Shown here in pieces: positions 44,149 to 54,272 of a stretch of DNA of 64,000 bases. Both the position numbers and the translations under genes were made by a program. The notes beneath the pieces were generated by a model, which was not told where the DNA came from, did not search any database, and saw nothing but the letters and a program-made list of their open reading frames with translations. Within the stretch, counting starts at the first letter, position 1, and each line of letters begins with the position of its first letter. This stretch comes from an uncultured Clostridia bacterium (GTDB taxonomy: Bacteria; Bacillota; Clostridia; RUG12999), in NCBI GenBank assembly GCA_934792465.1, contig CAKVOK010000006.1:1-64000 (forward strand). Direction: 5' to 3'.

Positions 44149-46808
44149 AATACGGTAAAATAATTATTGCTTTTATGCTGTCGGTCGCTTTGCTTGTGAA
44201 TACAAGCGCCGTGTTTTCCGCCGATACTGCGGAAACATTCAGCGACAGTATTAATTATGTAACGGCTGCCGCAAGGCTCGGACTTATTCCGAAACGGCTT
44301 GCGGAAAATCCCTCCGACGAGGTTTCGAGGGGCGATGCGATAAGCGCCGTTGTCAAGCTTTGCGGCGAGGACGTATCGGCTGCCGAAGATGTCGGATTCA
44401 GCGATATTAACGAGAAAAGCGTATATTATGAGGCGGTGTGCCTGGCTGCCGGCATGGGGCTTGTATCGGGATTTTCGGACAACACAATCCGTATCGACGA
44501 GAAAATATCCGTAAGCCATACGGTCAGAATGATTTTGTATGCGTTGGGATATAAGCAGATTATAAACGACGGAATGAATGTCGGCGACGCATTGTCGCAG
44601 GCCGGATTCTGCAATGCCGGCGAGATATATAACGAGGAAACGCTCACTGTTTCGAGACTTGCGCAGCTGCTGATTAAAGGCGGCGAATCGAAGCTTCTGC
44701 TGCTGACGAATATCCGCAGCAGCGGCAGCGATAAGAATTACAATTACGAATTGTCCGAGAACACGCTGTTTGAGGAAAAGCTGGATATATATTATGCGAG
44801 CGGCATTGTTACATATTGCGGCGGTGCGGATTTGTCCCTGGAGAATACTCACGGCGAGGATAAGACGGTTATCGGCGGCGAAACGTATACCGATACCGTG
44901 ACGGCGGGAAATTATATCGGCTGCAACGTGCGTGCGTATTACAAATCGGACAGCAACTCGGACGAAAAAGATATTCTTTATATGTATCCGAAAGATAACG
45001 AGATTTTGGAGATTGATGCCGAGGATATAACGGGGTACAGCGGCGGTACGCTGTATTATGAGGTCAACGGAAGACGAAAGAGCGAACCGCTCAAAATAAG
45101 CTCCGTGGATTTCATATACAACAACGGCATATGCACGAATCCTACGGAAAAGAATCTGAAACCGGAGGAGGGATTCGTCAGAATTATCGACAATGACGGC
45201 GACGGCATTACGGACGTTGTGGTTGTAGATAATTACGAAACCGTGGTTGTGGACAGCGTTTCCAAGAAAGACGGTATAATATACGGTATGTACGGAAACA
45301 TGAGCATTGATTTGGATAAATACAAAAATGTGAAGTTTGTTTCCGAAACGAACGAAAAGTATGACATATACGAATTGTCGAAATGGGACGTACTTTCGGT
45401 GACGAGAAACGACGGATATGATAATATAAAGCTTGTGTGTGCTGCCGGCATGGCGGACGGCTCCGTAGACAGAATTGATTATGACGGAAACGACAGAATG
45501 CTTGTAATCAGCGGCACGGCATATAAGGTTACGGCGGATTTCGCAAATCATGAGCTGGCGAAAATGTCGCTCGGTGACAGCGGAACGTTTTATCTGAATA
45601 CTTCGGGAAAAATAGCGGCATACAGCGAAAGTTCGGCGAAGAATTACGGATTTATGATAAAGAGTGCCGGCGTGCGCAACGATGCGAGCGACGATACCGC
45701 AGCCAAAATATTGACGGCAGGCGGCAGCGTGCAGATATTCAATTATGCGAAAAAGGTGCTGTTTAACGGAAAAAGCATATCACGAAGCAAGCTTGCCGGG
45801 ATTTCGGGAAATACGCTTTGTATTTACGAATTGAATGACGGTAACGAGATTAAGAGCATGGAAACGGCGGGCGGAAGCTACGGATTCGAGGATTTTGCGC
45901 AAGGTACGTCTGTAATAAAGGTTTATGACGGATATACAAAAGACGCTTCGGGAGTTCCGCAGCAGAGCGAAAGGCTGACGTATAAGTCGAATACTTCCAT
46001 TTTGGGCGGACAGGTCAGCCTGGCTTCGGGTGCCGTGATATTTGAAGTGCCCGTTGGAGAAGATTCGGACGATAAATATTATAAAGCATACAAAAAAGAC
46101 GATTACGTTTCAAATGATAAGGAAATGTGCGTTCAGGCATACAATTCCGATTCGGATGCCATTGCGGCGGACGCCGTTGTGGTTTATGTGCAGAGAGGAA
46201 ATTACGATGCGACAACGGTATACGATGATACGCACGTTTGGGTTATAAGCAAGCTATACAGCGATTTGGACGAATCGGGCGACGAGAGAAAGAAGCTCGA
46301 GCTTACGGACGGCAAAAGCCGTGTTACGCTGTTTGCCGAGCCGGACACGCTTTCGCAGAGCATTAAGCTGAACGGCAGAAACTATGCTTTGAAAAAAGGC
46401 GATATAATACGCTGCGATTACGATGAGAACAATAATATTACGGCGTGCAATGTTTTGTATTCTGCGGAGAGCGATGAAATGGGTACGTCAAATCCGAGTA
46501 CGACGAGCTTTGCCGCAAGCTTCAGAGTGGAACTGTGCTATGCGTACAAGATAAGCGAATCGCTCGTTATTACCACAACTACGGATTTGAAGAATACAGA
46601 AACGGTTGCGGACGAATCGGCACTTGAAAATAAGCAGCTGAGAAATCTTTCGGGTTACGGAATGGTGTATTACGATTCGGACAAGCAGAAAGTTTCGCCC
46701 GGAAACAGCGATTTGCTGAAGAGCTATATAAGAAATAAAAATGAATGCTCGAAGATGTTTGTGTTTGACAGATACGGCGAGGCAAAAACATTGGTTATCT
46801 ATGATTGA
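44145..46808 (+). CDS. large SLH-domain surface protein, unknown function
   Basis: 887 residues. The ATG overlaps the previous stop (ATGA). Signal peptide (~1-26), then SLH-type repeats at the N terminus (~32-180), e.g. EVSRGDAISAVVKL and FSDINEKSVYYEAVCLA. The remaining ~700 residues are beta-rich and without a recognised fold. They have EF-hand-like Asp/Asn loops (IDNDGDGITDVVVVDN) that may bind calcium, and regular KDGIIYGMYGN-type repeats. No enzyme motif is seen. It is probably a structural or adhesive element made together with the 40561 protein. Confidence 0.7.
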   Translation: MKYGKIIIAFMLSVALLVNTSAVFSADTAETFSDSINYVTAAARLGLIPKRLAENPSDEVSRGDAISAVVKLCGEDVSAAEDVGFSDINEKSVYYEAVCLAAGMGLVSGFSDNTIRIDEKISVSHTVRMILYALGYKQIINDGMNVGDALSQAGFCNAGEIYNEETLTVSRLAQLLIKGGESKLLLLTNIRSSGSDKNYNYELSENTLFEEKLDIYYASGIVTYCGGADLSLENTHGEDKTVIGGETYTDTVTAGNYIGCNVRAYYKSDSNSDEKDILYMYPKDNEILEIDAEDITGYSGGTLYYEVNGRRKSEPLKISSVDFIYNNGICTNPTEKNLKPEEGFVRIIDNDGDGITDVVVVDNYETVVVDSVSKKDGIIYGMYGNMSIDLDKYKNVKFVSETNEKYDIYELSKWDVLSVTRNDGYDNIKLVCAAGMADGSVDRIDYDGNDRMLVISGTAYKVTADFANHELAKMSLGDSGTFYLNTSGKIAAYSESSAKNYGFMIKSAGVRNDASDDTAAKILTAGGSVQIFNYAKKVLFNGKSISRSKLAGISGNTLCIYELNDGNEIKSMETAGGSYGFEDFAQGTSVIKVYDGYTKDASGVPQQSERLTYKSNTSILGGQVSLASGAVIFEVPVGEDSDDKYYKAYKKDDYVSNDKEMCVQAYNSDSDAIAADAVVVYVQRGNYDATTVYDDTHVWVISKLYSDLDESGDERKKLELTDGKSRVTLFAEPDTLSQSIKLNGRNYALKKGDIIRCDYDENNNITACNVLYSAESDEMGTSNPSTTSFAASFRVELCYAYKISESLVITTTTDLKNTETVADESALENKQLRNLSGYGMVYYDSDKQKVSPGNSDLLKSYIRNKNECSKMFVFDRYGEAKTLVIYD

Positions 46809-46830
46809 TATGAGCTATAAGTAAATGCAG

Positions 46831-47090
46831 ACCTACAACCCATCAGTCACCTAACGGCGCCAGCTCTACCAAGGCACGCCTACGTATGCCGCAGGCATTA
46901 CTCCGGTGCCCTTACACAGGTGAGCCTATCGAAATCAGCACGAACCTAATTCAGCGGCACTCACCAAAGCCTCCCTTGTGTAAAGGGAGGGGGACCGCCC
47001 ATGGCGGTGGAGGGATTGTAAAATGCGGCACTCACCAAAGCCTCCCTTGTGTAAAGGGAGGGGGACCGCCCATGGCGGTGGAGGGGTTGT
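46831..47090 (+). repeat. R3 element with duplicated right arm
   Basis: The left arm starts ACCTACAACCCATCAG, followed by the GGCACGCCTACG cassette. The right arm GGGAGGGGGACCGCCCATGGCGGTGG-type block occurs twice in a row (about 46965-47020 and 47030-47090), a fresh tandem duplication. The duplicated unit begins CACTCACCAAAGCCTCCCTT. Confidence 0.85.
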
Positions 47091-47128
47091 AAAAACGCAA
47101 ACAAAGAACAGAAAAGGAGAAAACACAC

Positions 47129-48256
47129 GTGAATACAGAACAAAAAAGATATATCGAAAATCTTTTCGGATATTGCCTCGAAAGGGTGGACAACGGATTG
47201 GAAAAATACCGAGGCGGATATTTCCCAATCGAGGGCAGAAACAATATATACAAGACCTGCTCAAACGGCGGTTGGACAAACGGATTTTGGACGGGACGGC
47301 TGTGGCTGGCATATGAAATGACAAAGGATAAAAAATATCTTGAAGCGGCACTTGACAACGTAAATTGCTTTTACGGCAGAATAGCAAACGAATTTGATAT
47401 AAATCACCACGATATGGGATTTGAATATTCTCCCTCATGCGTTGCCGCATACAAGATTACGGGTTCGGAGCTTGCGAAAAAGGCGGCACTCATGGCGGCG
47501 GACGCTCTCTGCCGCAGATTTGAACCGGTCGGCAGGTTTATTAAACCGTGGGGCGATATGGACGATGAGATAGAAAACAGAATAATAGTAGATACATATC
47601 TTAATCTTCCGCTTCTGTTTTGGGCGAGCGAGGTGAGCGGTGACGACAAATATCGGGAAATTGCGCTTGCGCATCTTGATACTACAGTCGATATTTTGGT
47701 TCGTGAGGACGGCAGGGCATATCATACATATATGATGGATTTGAAATACGGAAACCCGATTATGCCGAAAGTAGACCAGGGATATGCCGACGATTCGGTG
47801 TGGTCGAGAGGGCAGGCATGGGTTGTATACGGTCTGGCGTTGGCATACGGATATACGAAAGACGAACATATTCTTGAAGTATGGAAAAAGGCAACAGATA
47901 CGTTTTTGAAGCTGCTGCCGAAAGATAATGTGCCGGCATGGGATATGATTTTCACAGATTGCAGAACTCTTAAGGATACCTCGGCAGGCGTTATATCGGC
48001 GTGCGGTATGCTCGAAATGAGCAGACTGCGCTCGGGAAACGAATATTTGGAGGAAAAGGTTCTTGAAATGGTTAAGGTACTCGGCGATGAGCATACAACC
48101 AAGGATAAGGGTATTGAGGGAACGGCGGTGCTTATGCACTCCACAAGCTCCGTAAGGCATAATATGGGCATTAACGAATGTTTGCCGTACGGTGATTATT
48201 ACTATATGGAAACCCTGTACAGACTGCTCAATCCCGACTGGAACTGCTACTGGTAG
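47129..48256 (+). CDS. GH88 family unsaturated uronyl hydrolase
   Basis: 375 residues, GTG start with AAGGAG 8-9 bases upstream. GH88 enzymes remove the 4,5-unsaturated uronic acid left by polysaccharide lyases, by hydrating the double bond. Acidic residues expected for catalysis are in NHHDMGFEYSPS and VDTYLNLPLLFWAS; SRGQAWVVYGLALAY is also typical. There is no signal peptide, so it works on imported oligosaccharides. It directly links the lyase products to the cytoplasm. GH88 versus the related GH105 cannot be fully settled by eye. Confidence 0.9.
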   Translation: MNTEQKRYIENLFGYCLERVDNGLEKYRGGYFPIEGRNNIYKTCSNGGWTNGFWTGRLWLAYEMTKDKKYLEAALDNVNCFYGRIANEFDINHHDMGFEYSPSCVAAYKITGSELAKKAALMAADALCRRFEPVGRFIKPWGDMDDEIENRIIVDTYLNLPLLFWASEVSGDDKYREIALAHLDTTVDILVREDGRAYHTYMMDLKYGNPIMPKVDQGYADDSVWSRGQAWVVYGLALAYGYTKDEHILEVWKKATDTFLKLLPKDNVPAWDMIFTDCRTLKDTSAGVISACGMLEMSRLRSGNEYLEEKVLEMVKVLGDEHTTKDKGIEGTAVLMHSTSSVRHNMGINECLPYGDYYYMETLYRLLNPDWNCYW

Positions 48257-48273
48257 AGAAAGGGAGAAAGCTT

Positions 48274-49614
48274 GTGAATTATACCAACGAATATTACAGA
48301 AAGAGAATCGGAAACGTAAAATATGCAAATTCGGCGGTGAAAAGCTGCCTGAAGAAAATGCATATACATAACTATATTCCGGGACAGGTGATATACAACC
48401 TCGGCGAATATCCGAACAAAATGACGATAAGACCCACCGAATACGATTATAATCTTATAAAGAAGCTTTCGGAAAACGGAGTCGGACTTATTCAGATTCA
48501 TGAGGAATGGAACGACGCAATGCGGATTATGGGTGCGGATAAATTTTCTTCGCACGACAAAGAGGGGCTTAAGGAATTTATAAGTCTGTGCCATTCGTTC
48601 AATATCAAGGTTTTGCCGTATATATCGAGCGGATTCTTCGATGAGCGCGACCCGGATTTTACGGAGAAATTCGTTGCGGCTCCGGATATAAAGCTTGTGC
48701 AGAATTATTACAGATACAGATGCTGCAATGCCGCATCGCCGGAATGGAACAAATATCTTTTTGATAATCTGCGGCGTATCATGGAGGAATACGGGTTCGA
48801 CGGAATATTCAACGATATGGGATATGACCGCCGCGACGATGAGGGCAATGTCTACGGCATTGAGGACTACGACCCGTTTATAGAGGATTTGCTCGTGCGT
48901 ATGTATTCCGTTGTCAAGAACGAATACGGCGGCATAGTAAAGCTGCATATAGGCGAAATTCAGCTGCCTGTGACGAACGAGAAAATTTATGATTATTTAT
49001 GGGTCGGCGAGAGCTGCAAGACCTCCGAGGAGCTTATCAAGACGATAAACTACAGTCCGTATGTTATACCGTGTCCGGATTATAAATTTACGGAGGAAAC
49101 CAACGCAGATATTTATTTCGCACGTGCATTGCCGTTTTTGCAGTTCCTGCTGCGGCTCGACGGCAGACCGATTACGGGAGAACGCAGCTGCGCACCGGGC
49201 GTGGAATATCATGACGATGCGGAAAGCAGACATTTTAAGAAAATCAGGGAATATTATCTCAAACACCCGAACGGACCTTTTGTATACAGCGAATGGTCGG
49301 ATATTCCGGACGATGAGGGAATACGTGAGAAATGGTTTGAATATCTGAAACTTTATAAGCCTATGGTCAGCGAGGATTCGCTGTGCTTCATAGATATTGC
49401 GGAGGATAGCGGAATTACGGCGGTGCGGCCGGACGAGGGTATTCACATGAGTATGTTCGTAAATGACGAATGTTATTTGTGTATTTCCAATCTCGGCAAG
49501 AAAAGCAGTACCGTGATATTTAAGGAAAAATGGACGGACAGGGTGACCGGCAAATGTGATACGGCAGCGGAAATACCTGCCGGCGGCATGGTATTTTTAA
49601 GAAAAAACAGCTAA
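48274..49614 (+). CDS. putative TIM-barrel glycoside hydrolase, family not recognised
   Basis: 446 residues, GTG start with AGGGAG 7 bases upstream, 17 bp after the GH88 gene. No signal peptide. The beta/alpha pattern includes GVGLIQIHEEWNDAM, IKVLPYISSGFF and YGFDGIFNDMGYDRRDD, where Asp/Asn at a strand end could be catalytic. A C-terminal beta domain ends MSMFVNDECYLCISNLGK. Similar in style to proteins with DUF6259-type barrels, but I cannot assign a GH family. By context it should cleave or rearrange the oligosaccharide made after the GH88 step. Its stop codon TAA is inside an R2 repeat. Confidence 0.65.
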   Translation: MNYTNEYYRKRIGNVKYANSAVKSCLKKMHIHNYIPGQVIYNLGEYPNKMTIRPTEYDYNLIKKLSENGVGLIQIHEEWNDAMRIMGADKFSSHDKEGLKEFISLCHSFNIKVLPYISSGFFDERDPDFTEKFVAAPDIKLVQNYYRYRCCNAASPEWNKYLFDNLRRIMEEYGFDGIFNDMGYDRRDDEGNVYGIEDYDPFIEDLLVRMYSVVKNEYGGIVKLHIGEIQLPVTNEKIYDYLWVGESCKTSEELIKTINYSPYVIPCPDYKFTEETNADIYFARALPFLQFLLRLDGRPITGERSCAPGVEYHDDAESRHFKKIREYYLKHPNGPFVYSEWSDIPDDEGIREKWFEYLKLYKPMVSEDSLCFIDIAEDSGITAVRPDEGIHMSMFVNDECYLCISNLGKKSSTVIFKEKWTDRVTGKCDTAAEIPAGGMVFLRKNS

Positions 49615-50113
49615 ATTCGCATGGCGAATTTAATTTAGCTATCGAATGAAATATGCAGAACCAATTCAGTGGCACAGACTAATGCCTCCCCTGTGTAAGG
49701 GGAGGGGGACCACGTCAGTGGTGGAAGGGTTGTAAAAGAGCTAAATTGCCTGCGGCAGCTATAAGGGCGAATTTAATTTAGCTGTTTCGCAAGAAACAAT
49801 TTAGCTATCGAGTGAAACGAGATAATTTAGCTTATGCACGGTAGTGCAAAATTTAGCTGATGCATATGCAGACCTACAACCCCTCAGACGGCTATGCCGC
49901 CAGCACTACCAAGGCACGCCTACGTATGCCGAAGGCATTACTCCGGTGCCCTTACACAGGGGAGCCTATGGGGAACGTGCATACCCTTATTCAGCGGCAC
50001 AAACCAAAGCCTCCCCTGTGTAAGGCGCCGGAAGCTGCCGTGCAGCGGAGGTGTGGGGACCGCGTTAGCGGTGGAAGGGTTGTCAATGCGCAAAAAGCTG
50101 TCTGAAGGGTTGT
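49609..50113 (+). repeat. R2 - R3 - R2 - R3 array
   Basis: R2 at 49609-49651 begins inside the previous CDS, whose stop TAA (49612-49614) is the TAA of AGCTAAAT. R3 arm at 49652-49733 with ACCACGTCAGTGGT. Second R2 at 49739-49858, R3 at 49872-50113 with CAGACGGCTATGCCGCCAGC and ACCGCGTTAGCGGT. No clear promoter is left between this array and 50175. Confidence 0.85.
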
Positions 50114-50174
50114 AAAAATCAGACAATACAACATTACAATAAACAATATTAAAAAGAATGTGAGGGAAATTACT

Positions 50175-51758
50175 ATGAAAAGAAAAATTGCACTTTTACT
50201 TGCGGTACTTACGGCAGCGGCAGCATTGGGCGGCTGCGGAAACAAGGAAAAAAATAAAACCGCTTCGGAGGTTACGTACAACGGCGATGCAATCTATCCC
50301 GTTAAATGCGACGATACAATTACGTACTGGATACCTCTCAATGCGGTGTTGTCCACAACGGTTTCAAACTTCGGCGAGAGCGCAATCGGTAAAAAGCTGG
50401 CTGAAGATACAGGCGTAAAGATTAAATACATACACCCCACGGCAGGCGGAGAAGCAGACCAGTTCAGCGTTTTGCTGGCTTCGGGAGAGCTGCCGGATAT
50501 AATCAACTGGGACTGGCGTGCATACGGCGCAGACAAGGCAATGGACAACAAATATATAATCAAATTGAACGATACAATAGATAAATATGCACCGAATCTG
50601 AAAAACCTGATAAAATCGGACGGTGAGCTTGAAAAAATGCTCAAAACCGACGACGGAAGCTATTATGCATTCCCGTTTTTGAGAGGCGATGAAGAACTCT
50701 GTACATATTCCGGCCCGATAGTCCGCAAGGATTGGCTTGATAAGCTCGGTTTGGACGTTCCGGAAACGGTTGACGAGTGGGAAACCATGCTCAGAAGATT
50801 TAAGACGGAGCTTAATGTAAAAACTCCGCTTACCTGCACAAGCGCAGCTTTCAAAGACGGCTTTTTGAGCGGAGCGTTCGGTGCGCCGTACGCCTTCTAT
50901 GTCGACGACAACGGCAAGGCAAAATACGGACCTATAGAGCCGGGCTTCAAGGATTTTCTTGTTACTGCGAACAAGTGGTATAAAGAGGGACTTCTGGACA
51001 AAAACGTAGCTTCCGTAACGGATACGGGTGCGCTGATTATGAACGAAACCGCAGGTGCTACATTCGGATTTGTCGGCGGCGGAATAGGAACGTTTCTTGA
51101 AAATATGCAGAAAACGAATCCGAAATTCGATGTTGTCGGAGCGCCTTACCCCGTTCTCAACAAAGGCGACAGACCTATGATTTGCCAGAAAGAAAACAGA
51201 TACGGTTCGGCACCGTCCGCAGCAATTACGACGAACTGCAAAAACGTTGAGCTTGCGGCACGCTTTTTGGATTACGGATATTCGGAAAAAGGCAGTATGC
51301 TCTACAATTTCGGAATCGAGGGCGAAAGCTACGAAATTGTTGACGGAAAGCCGGCGTTCACGAAAAAGATTACAAACGACCCCGAGGGCAGAACTATAGA
51401 CGCCATGATTTCGATGTACTCTCTCGTAGGCTCGAGCGGAACATTTGCGCAGCGTCTTGATGCCGTAAATCTTACAAGACCGTTTGAACAGCAGCAGAAA
51501 GCCGTTGACGTGTGGTCGGATACGGATGCGGATAAGCACATTATCCCTCCGATTATTTTCACGCAGGACGAAAACAGCCAAATGGGCAACAGTATGTCGG
51601 AAATAGAAACGTATGTTTCGGGTATGGTTATGAAGATGATAACCGGCGTTGAAAGCGTTGATAAATACGATGAATTTGTCGCACAGATAAAGAAATTTAA
51701 TATTGACAAGGTATTGGAATGTTATCAAGCTGCTTTGAAGAGATATAACAGCAGATAG
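50175..51758 (+). CDS. ABC transporter extracellular solute-binding lipoprotein (LplA-like)
   Basis: 527 residues from ATG 50175 (GAGGGA 8 bases upstream). Lipoprotein signal peptide ending LGGC, then KEKNKT spacer. The Lpl/YtcQ-type binding protein fold is seen in WIPLNAVLSTTVSNFGESAIG, SGELPDIINWDW, FPFLRGDE and SGPIVRKDWLDKLG. This class takes up oligosaccharides in Firmicutes, for example unsaturated rhamnogalacturonan units through B. subtilis YtcQ-YteP-YtcP. The two permeases follow directly. No dedicated ATPase, so it probably uses a shared MsmX-like one. Confidence 0.9.
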   Translation: MKRKIALLLAVLTAAAALGGCGNKEKNKTASEVTYNGDAIYPVKCDDTITYWIPLNAVLSTTVSNFGESAIGKKLAEDTGVKIKYIHPTAGGEADQFSVLLASGELPDIINWDWRAYGADKAMDNKYIIKLNDTIDKYAPNLKNLIKSDGELEKMLKTDDGSYYAFPFLRGDEELCTYSGPIVRKDWLDKLGLDVPETVDEWETMLRRFKTELNVKTPLTCTSAAFKDGFLSGAFGAPYAFYVDDNGKAKYGPIEPGFKDFLVTANKWYKEGLLDKNVASVTDTGALIMNETAGATFGFVGGGIGTFLENMQKTNPKFDVVGAPYPVLNKGDRPMICQKENRYGSAPSAAITTNCKNVELAARFLDYGYSEKGSMLYNFGIEGESYEIVDGKPAFTKKITNDPEGRTIDAMISMYSLVGSSGTFAQRLDAVNLTRPFEQQQKAVDVWSDTDADKHIIPPIIFTQDENSQMGNSMSEIETYVSGMVMKMITGVESVDKYDEFVAQIKKFNIDKVLECYQAALKRYNSR

Positions 51759-51776
51759 TAAAAGGAGCAATTATTC

Positions 51777-52679
51777 GTGAACAGACTAAAAAAGGAAATG
51801 TCCAAAAACTGGCTTTTGTACCTTATGTTTTTGCCCGCATTTCTGTATTATGTTATTTTTTGCTATGTTCCAATGGTAGGGTCGGTAATGGCTTTTCAGA
51901 ATTACCACCCCGCCGACGGGATTTTAGGCAGCCAATGGGTCGGATTTAAGCATTTTATTGATTTTTTCACAAACTATTATTTCTGGACCCTTATACGAAA
52001 TACAGTATGGATAAATATCGTAGGCTTGGCATTTGTATTCCCGGCACCGATTTTGTTTGCGCTGCTGCTTAACGAGATTTATACGAAAAAATTTAAATCC
52101 GTTGTGCAGACGATTTCTTATATGCCGCATTTTATCTCGCTTGTTGTAATGTGCGGTATGGTAAAGGCTTTCGTATCGGATACGGGATTTATAAGCGCAT
52201 TTGTTTCGCTTTTTACGGGCGAGAGGGTTAATCTTCTCGGCGACCCGAAATATTTCGTAACGATATTTACGGCGAGCGGCATATGGCAGGAGCTTGGATG
52301 GAACTCGATTATTTATATTGCGGCGCTGTCCGCAGTGGACGAATCGCTTTATGAAGCGGCAAAGATTGACGGCGCAGGCAAGCTGAAACAGGTAATTCAT
52401 GTAACGCTGCCGGGCATTTTGCCTACAATAGTCATAATGCTGATTATGAACATAGGTACTATGCTTTCTGTTGGATACGAAAAGATAATTTTGCTTTACA
52501 ACGACTTGGTTCTTGACAAAGCGGACGTTATTTCGTCGTTTGTATACAGAAAAGGTCTTGTGGATATGAACTGGAGCTATTCGACGGCGGTCGGACTTTT
52601 CAGCTCGGCTGTCAACTTTGCGCTTGTTATGGGAAGCAACTATCTTTCGCGCAAATTCAGCGAATCGAGCTTGTGGTAA
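51777..52679 (+). CDS. ABC transporter permease, LplB/YteP-like
   Basis: 300 residues, GTG start with AAAGGAGC 7-8 bases upstream. Six hydrophobic segments and the inner-membrane EAA loop YEAAKIDGAGKLKQVIHVTLPGI, which docks on the ATPase. Partner of the next permease; carbohydrate-uptake CUT1 family. Confidence 0.92.
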   Translation: MNRLKKEMSKNWLLYLMFLPAFLYYVIFCYVPMVGSVMAFQNYHPADGILGSQWVGFKHFIDFFTNYYFWTLIRNTVWINIVGLAFVFPAPILFALLLNEIYTKKFKSVVQTISYMPHFISLVVMCGMVKAFVSDTGFISAFVSLFTGERVNLLGDPKYFVTIFTASGIWQELGWNSIIYIAALSAVDESLYEAAKIDGAGKLKQVIHVTLPGILPTIVIMLIMNIGTMLSVGYEKIILLYNDLVLDKADVISSFVYRKGLVDMNWSYSTAVGLFSSAVNFALVMGSNYLSRKFSESSLW

Positions 52680-52692
52680 GGGGGATATTGAA

Positions 52693-53571
52693 ATGGTAAA
52701 AATGAGTTTTGGCGAAAAGTGTTTTAAGGTGTTTAACGTAATTTTTATGATTTTACTTTCCCTGGCGATGCTTTATCCGCTTATGTATGTTATCTTTGCT
52801 TCGCTCAGCGATTCGAATGCACTGAGATTGTACGACGGAATGCTTCTGCATCCGATAGGATTTACGACAACGGCGTATACGAAGGTGTTTCAGAACCCGA
52901 TGATTTACAAAGGCTTCCTGAATACGATTTACGTGCTTTTCTTCGGTACGCTTACGAACACGATTCTCACGGTCGTTACGGGGTATGTGCTGTCGAGAAG
53001 AGATTTTTCTGCGGCAAAGTATATGAATATATTCGTCATAGTTACGATGTATTTCAGCGGCGGACTTATACCTACGTTTCTTACGGTTAAGGCACTCGGA
53101 CTTTTTAACAACCGCTGGGTGCTTATTATCCCGTCGGCATTGAGCACATACAACCTTATTATAATGCGTGCGGCATTTCTTTCCGTACCGAAGAGCCTGG
53201 AAGAGGCTGCGTTCATAGACGGCGCAAACCATATGACGGTGCTGTTTAAAATACTTGTGCCTGTGGTAAAGGCGACTATCGCCGTAATAGTTCTCTACAG
53301 TGCGGTAGGACACTGGAATTCGTGGTTCAACGCCATGATTTATATCCAGGACGCAAACAAATTCCCGCTTCAATTGGTGCTTAGGTCTATACTGATACAA
53401 AACGACACGTCGAAGATGACCCAGGCGGTCGGTGACACAAGCCGTGCGAATATCAGTGAAACCATTAAATACGCAACGATTGTTGTTGCGACGATTCCTA
53501 TACTTGCGATATATCCGTTTTTGCAGAAATATTTTGTAAAGGGAACTATGCTCGGAGCGGTTAAGGAATAA
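52693..53571 (+). CDS. ABC transporter permease, LplC/YtcP-like
   Basis: 292 residues, ATG with GGGGG 8 bases upstream; 13 bp after the previous permease. Six membrane segments; the EAA loop is LEEAAFIDGANHMTVLFKILVPV. CUT1 family carbohydrate uptake permease. Confidence 0.92.
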   Translation: MVKMSFGEKCFKVFNVIFMILLSLAMLYPLMYVIFASLSDSNALRLYDGMLLHPIGFTTTAYTKVFQNPMIYKGFLNTIYVLFFGTLTNTILTVVTGYVLSRRDFSAAKYMNIFVIVTMYFSGGLIPTFLTVKALGLFNNRWVLIIPSALSTYNLIIMRAAFLSVPKSLEEAAFIDGANHMTVLFKILVPVVKATIAVIVLYSAVGHWNSWFNAMIYIQDANKFPLQLVLRSILIQNDTSKMTQAVGDTSRANISETIKYATIVVATIPILAIYPFLQKYFVKGTMLGAVKE

Positions 53572-53596
53572 AAATTAAAAAGTAAAGGAATAAATT

Positions 53597-54118
53597 ATGA
53601 ATATAGTTGCTGAAATCATTGGAATAATCGGAATTGTTTGCTCTCTGCTGTCTTTTCAGTGCGAAAAGCGAAAGAGCGTTATGCTTTTTCAGGTAATGGC
53701 AAGTTTTATGTTTATGACTCAGCTGTTTCTCGTAGGGGCGGTGACGGGTGCGTGTCTTGACCTGATAAATTTCACGAGAAGCCTGTTTTTTTCAATCGAC
53801 AGGAAATGGGCAAAATCGCACTGGTGGCTTGCGTTTTTTATGCTTGTGCTGATTGGTGCGGGAATTGTAACGTGGAAAGACGCATACAGCATATTGCCGA
53901 TAATCGGTTCGCTTTTGTCGACCGTGGCGCTGTGGATGAAGACAAGCAAAAACATACGGCTTATTTCGTTTTTTTCAGGTCCGTGCTGGCTGATATACAA
54001 TATAGTGAACGGCGCTTATTCCGCTGCTGTCAACGAGCTTATTGCAATGACATCTATAGTAATAGGTATGTTCAGGCATGACATAGGAAAAAAAGAAGTG
54101 AAAGCGGAAAGAGATTGA
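53597..54118 (+). CDS. YgjV family inner membrane protein
   Basis: 173 residues with about five hydrophobic segments and the family pattern IGIIGIVCSLLSFQCEKRK, GACLDLINFTRS, FSGPCWLIYNIVNGAY. The function of YgjV is unknown. It is 25 bp after the permease in the same direction, so it is probably co-transcribed with the importer; no signal of acquired origin is seen. Confidence 0.8.
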   Translation: MNIVAEIIGIIGIVCSLLSFQCEKRKSVMLFQVMASFMFMTQLFLVGAVTGACLDLINFTRSLFFSIDRKWAKSHWWLAFFMLVLIGAGIVTWKDAYSILPIIGSLLSTVALWMKTSKNIRLISFFSGPCWLIYNIVNGAYSAAVNELIAMTSIVIGMFRHDIGKKEVKAERD

Positions 54119-54148
54119 ATTTGATTTGTTTTCCGAAACTGCCTAACC

Positions 54149-54177
54149 TTGACAATTAAGCGTTATAATGGTATAAT
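54149..54177 (+). promoter_or_regulatory. promoter of the LacI-family gene
   Basis: TTGACA (54149-54154) and TATAAT (54172-54177) with a 17-bp spacer, all consensus bases. No TTAAACGTTTAA-type operator is next to it, so there is no visible sign of autoregulation. Confidence 0.8.
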
Positions 54178-54272
54178 TATATTGGAGTTGTAAAATAAAA
54201 AACGGAGAAAAAAGATGATTTTTTTCGACATTAACTTAATACGCATATATTGGTCGGAGGTGGAAAAGCGTA

